NCBI RefSeq assembly: GCF_963855985.1
Contig: NC_087119.1
Span: 784,001 to 848,000 of the forward strand
Reading direction: 5' to 3'
Origin: Ostrinia nubilalis
Taxonomy: Eukaryota > Arthropoda > Insecta > Lepidoptera > Crambidae
DNA length: 64,000 bases
Below the pieces are notes generated by a model that did not search any database, was not told the origin of the DNA, and was given only the letters and a program-made list of their open reading frames with translations. Positions 61,684 through 64,000 of the stretch are shown here, piece after piece; position 1 is the first letter of the stretch, and each line of letters begins with the position of its first letter. The position numbers were made by a program, and so were the translations under genes.

Positions 61684-62127
61684 CTCCTCCTCAAATTTAA
61701 CAATAACGTCTTAAATTTGCTACTTGTAAAGCACCACACTATGTCCCCAAATAAAAACACAATAGTTAGACTATAACAATTACAGCTTTTACATATTTAA
61801 AATTATTAGTTTACTATTTATCTATGTATTTAGTATTCTTTAGTTATCTATCCATACATTTATTACAAGTTAACTTAGGTATTTATGTAAGTATTTATCC
61901 TATTTATCTTATAAACCTTTTACTTTAACTTATTTAATTATACAATACTAATTTGTTTTACTTTTCAGGTAAGTATATAATCTTAAATCTCACAACAGTC
62001 AGCGTTATTACACCTTTTTATATTTACTCATATCATTAATTACTTTCTTTAAGTTAAATTAAACAAAATACAACTCCTCCTGAATGTATATAACTTTTAT
62101 AAAGTTTTAATAAAGTATTTTTAGTTA
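61684..62127 (-). other. Copia 3' untranslated region with polypurine tract
   Basis: The sequence between the pol stop and the LTR is AT-rich, with the polypurine tract GAGGAGGAG beside the LTR (61684-61692) and a second GGAGGAG at about 62069-62078. The repeated tract could reflect a small duplication or an internal secondary priming site. Confidence 0.55.
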
Positions 62128-64000
62128 CTAACTCATAAAGTGATTAACACAGTTTACAAACTTTTCTTTACATAAGCTTTTAGTCATTAAATCTGCTAAG
62201 TTATCATTTGAATTTACATATTCAATGTTGATGATGTTCTTTTCAATAAGATCTTTCAAGAAATGAGCCCTTATGTCAATATGCTTAGTTCTCTTAGAAT
62301 TTTCGTAACTTTTCGACATAGATATAGCACTTATATTATCAACAAGTAAAATAGCATCACTATTGATGCTCAGGTGTTTGCTGAGGCCCTTGATGTTTAC
62401 CAGCTCCTGTGCAGCAGCAGCAGCAGCGACGTACTCGGATTCAGCGGTGGATAGCGCCACACACGATTGCTTTTTCGAAAACCAAGCTATAGGATTCACT
62501 CCATGTAGTATTATGCTGCCGCTTACGCTTTTCCTGTCGCTTCTGTCTCCAGCCCAGTCTGCATCAGAGAATCCATACAGGTTTGTATCTTTAGTCTTTC
62601 GAAATATTATACCTTTATCTTTGGTTTCTTTTAGGTAGCGTAGCACTCTCTTACTAGCTTTCCACAGTTGTTCATTTGGTTTATCTAGGTATCTACTCAG
62701 ATAGGATACCACAAATGTCAAGTCCGGTCTCGAAGTCACAGTTAAGTATAGCAGGCTTCCAATCAATTCACGGTAGGGTACATTCAGTATTTCTTCATTA
62801 TCATTTATTTTTATATTGTAGTCTATTTCCATAGGTGTCTTCATTCCTTTGCAGTCAGTCATATTATATTTCTTTAGTATTCTCTCTATCATATTAGTTT
62901 GTTTTATTTTTATAGAATCTTCATTTCTCTCAACTTGCATGCCTAAAAATGTTATCATTTTTCCTAGGTTCTTCGCATTGAATTGTCTAATTAATTCCTT
63001 TATAGTAGTTTCTCCATTTCCAATAATGAGAATATCATCGACGTATATCAACATCCAGCAGTCTTTTTTGTAGTACATACAGTAGTCGTATTCTGACCGT
63101 AGAAATCCATTTCTCTTCGCGAATTCATCTATAGTTTCATTCCAACATTTAGGAGATTCTGTCAGTCCATACAATGCTCGCTTCAGTTTCAACACTGTAT
63201 TTTTATTTTTAGTTTCATATCCTTTTGGTACTTTTATGTATACATCCGACTTTAGCATTCCATTCAAAAATGCGGTTGGTATGTCTAGTTGTACAATTTC
63301 AAGATCTTCTTGTACTGCTTTTGAAATAAACATTCTTACTGTAGCATGTCTCGCAACTGGTGCATAATTATTTTCAAAAATATCTTCTTTTTTCTGTTGA
63401 AATCCTCTCACGACTAACCTTGCTTTCTTAGTTCCTTCTTCTTTTTCTTTAAAAATCCACTTTGTATCTATTGATTTCATTCCCTTCGGTAATTTTGTTT
63501 CTTCCCATGTTTCCAATTTCTCAAGTGCTTGTAATTCATGATTTATTGCTTCTTTCCACTCAGTATTCTTTATTGCTTCTTCATACGAGTTTGGTACACT
63601 GGCGCTTAGACAAATGACGATATTACTTTCGTATTGTTGTAGATATGCTGGTCGTTTCACTATTCTTCCTGCTTTAGTACAGTATTTTTCTTCATCTAAT
63701 TCTTCAGTTTCTTCACTTGAACTTTCAATTCTTTCATCATTTCCATTGTCTGTATCTATTTCTTCTTCCTGTTGTAAATACTTTCCTTGTTTAATTTCTT
63801 CCTTCTGACTGTATTGAAAATCAGTTTCATCGAATTGCACATCTCTTGACACAATAATTGAGTTATTTTCCGGATTCCACAGCCTATATCCCACAGTACC
63901 ATAACCAACCATCCTTGTTTCTTGCGCTCTTTTATTCAATTTTCCTTGTCTTGGTATGATAGTAGCCCACACTCTTGAACCAAATACTCGCAGTCGTGAT
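62128..64000 (-). CDS. Ty1/copia Pol, C-terminal portion (integrase tail, RT, RNase H); runs off the window
   Basis: The frame is open from the window edge to the TAG at 62128, about 623 codons. It starts with LRVFGSRVWATIIP, the copia segment after the integrase core, then VGYGTVGYRLWNPE. The RT domain begins at AIKNTEWKEAINHELQALEK and WIFKEKEEG, has the VQLDIPTAFLNG box, KRALYGLTESPKCW, and the catalytic L-I-Y-V-D-D. RNase H follows with GFSDADWAGDRSDRKSVSG, AWFSKKQSCVALSTAESEY and the TKHIDIRAHFLKDL block. No stop or frameshift is seen, so this part could be functional. Gag, protease and most of the integrase lie beyond the edge. A shadow set of plus-strand frames overlaps it. Confidence 0.93.
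   Translation of the reverse strand, partial: SRLRVFGSRVWATIIPRQGKLNKRAQETRMVGYGTVGYRLWNPENNSIIVSRDVQFDETDFQYSQKEEIKQGKYLQQEEEIDTDNGNDERIESSSEETEELDEEKYCTKAGRIVKRPAYLQQYESNIVICLSASVPNSYEEAIKNTEWKEAINHELQALEKLETWEETKLPKGMKSIDTKWIFKEKEEGTKKARLVVRGFQQKKEDIFENNYAPVARHATVRMFISKAVQEDLEIVQLDIPTAFLNGMLKSDVYIKVPKGYETKNKNTVLKLKRALYGLTESPKCWNETIDEFAKRNGFLRSEYDYCMYYKKDCWMLIYVDDILIIGNGETTIKELIRQFNAKNLGKMITFLGMQVERNEDSIKIKQTNMIERILKKYNMTDCKGMKTPMEIDYNIKINDNEEILNVPYRELIGSLLYLTVTSRPDLTFVVSYLSRYLDKPNEQLWKASKRVLRYLKETKDKGIIFRKTKDTNLYGFSDADWAGDRSDRKSVSGSIILHGVNPIAWFSKKQSCVALSTAESEYVAAAAAAQELVNIKGLSKHLSINSDAILLVDNISAISMSKSYENSKRTKHIDIRAHFLKDLIEKNIINIEYVNSNDNLADLMTKSLCKEKFVNCVNHFMS

Noticed and set aside
62363..63808. 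Plus-strand frames over the copia polymerase
   Set aside because: Shadows of the minus-strand pol frame, without domains.

Overview
The window looks like nuclear DNA of a lepidopteran insect. It is AT-rich, its few protein-coding exons are short and GC-rich at third positions, and introns run to many kilobases. The repeats are families I know from moths and butterflies: 5'-truncated RTE-type LINEs with ATG/CGT-type tails, a tRNA-headed SINE, a Ty1/copia element, a piggyBac derivative and several TA-flanked fold-back MITEs. No species is claimed, and nothing looks bacterial, organellar or viral.

The backbone is one gene on the + strand. Four exons (21061-21183, 40145-40278, 43642-43740, 52096-52230) join in frame into about 163 residues of Furry (fry), the giant HEAT/ARM-like scaffold that works with NDR/Tricornered kinases. 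Both ends of fry lie outside the window, so most of the other sequence is probably fry intron. Introns within the window are about 19.0, 3.4 and 8.4 kb, with at least 11.8 kb after the last exon. Each exon has a transposable element within about 25-100 bp of one splice site.

Two minus-strand units lie within what is probably fry intron. At 8224-9166 there is a compact TATA/initiator promoter and the first coding exon (290 residues, TM1-TM6) of a rhodopsin-class neuropeptide-receptor-like GPCR; its TM7 exon is not convincingly found. At about 26.99-28.45 kb there is a tandem array of short exon-like cassettes (six complete plus one at the upstream end), each with GT-AG splice signals, alternating with introns of 74-107 bp and with stops in every frame of several cassettes. 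This looks like a multi-exon noncoding RNA grown by duplication of an exon-intron unit, and it is the best candidate here for something undescribed.

Mobile DNA fills much of the rest. The main items are: a fold-back MITE (4.1 kb); a fold-back element beside fry exon A (21.2 kb); a piggyBac derivative nested in a MITE (29.9-31.3 kb); RTE fragments (32.6, 36.9, 51.9, 55.9 kb), one of them twin-primed; two copies of one dispersed repeat (32.3 and 42.6 kb); a SINE (39.9 kb); a triplicated MITE (44.2-44.9 kb); a 1.21-kb near-perfect inverted repeat with Transib-like ends (53.3-54.6 kb); a TIR element carrying a nested MITE (56.8-57.9 kb); and the 3' half of a copia element with its LTR (61.5-64.0 kb, running off the window). 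All identifications come from reading the sequence; no database search was made.
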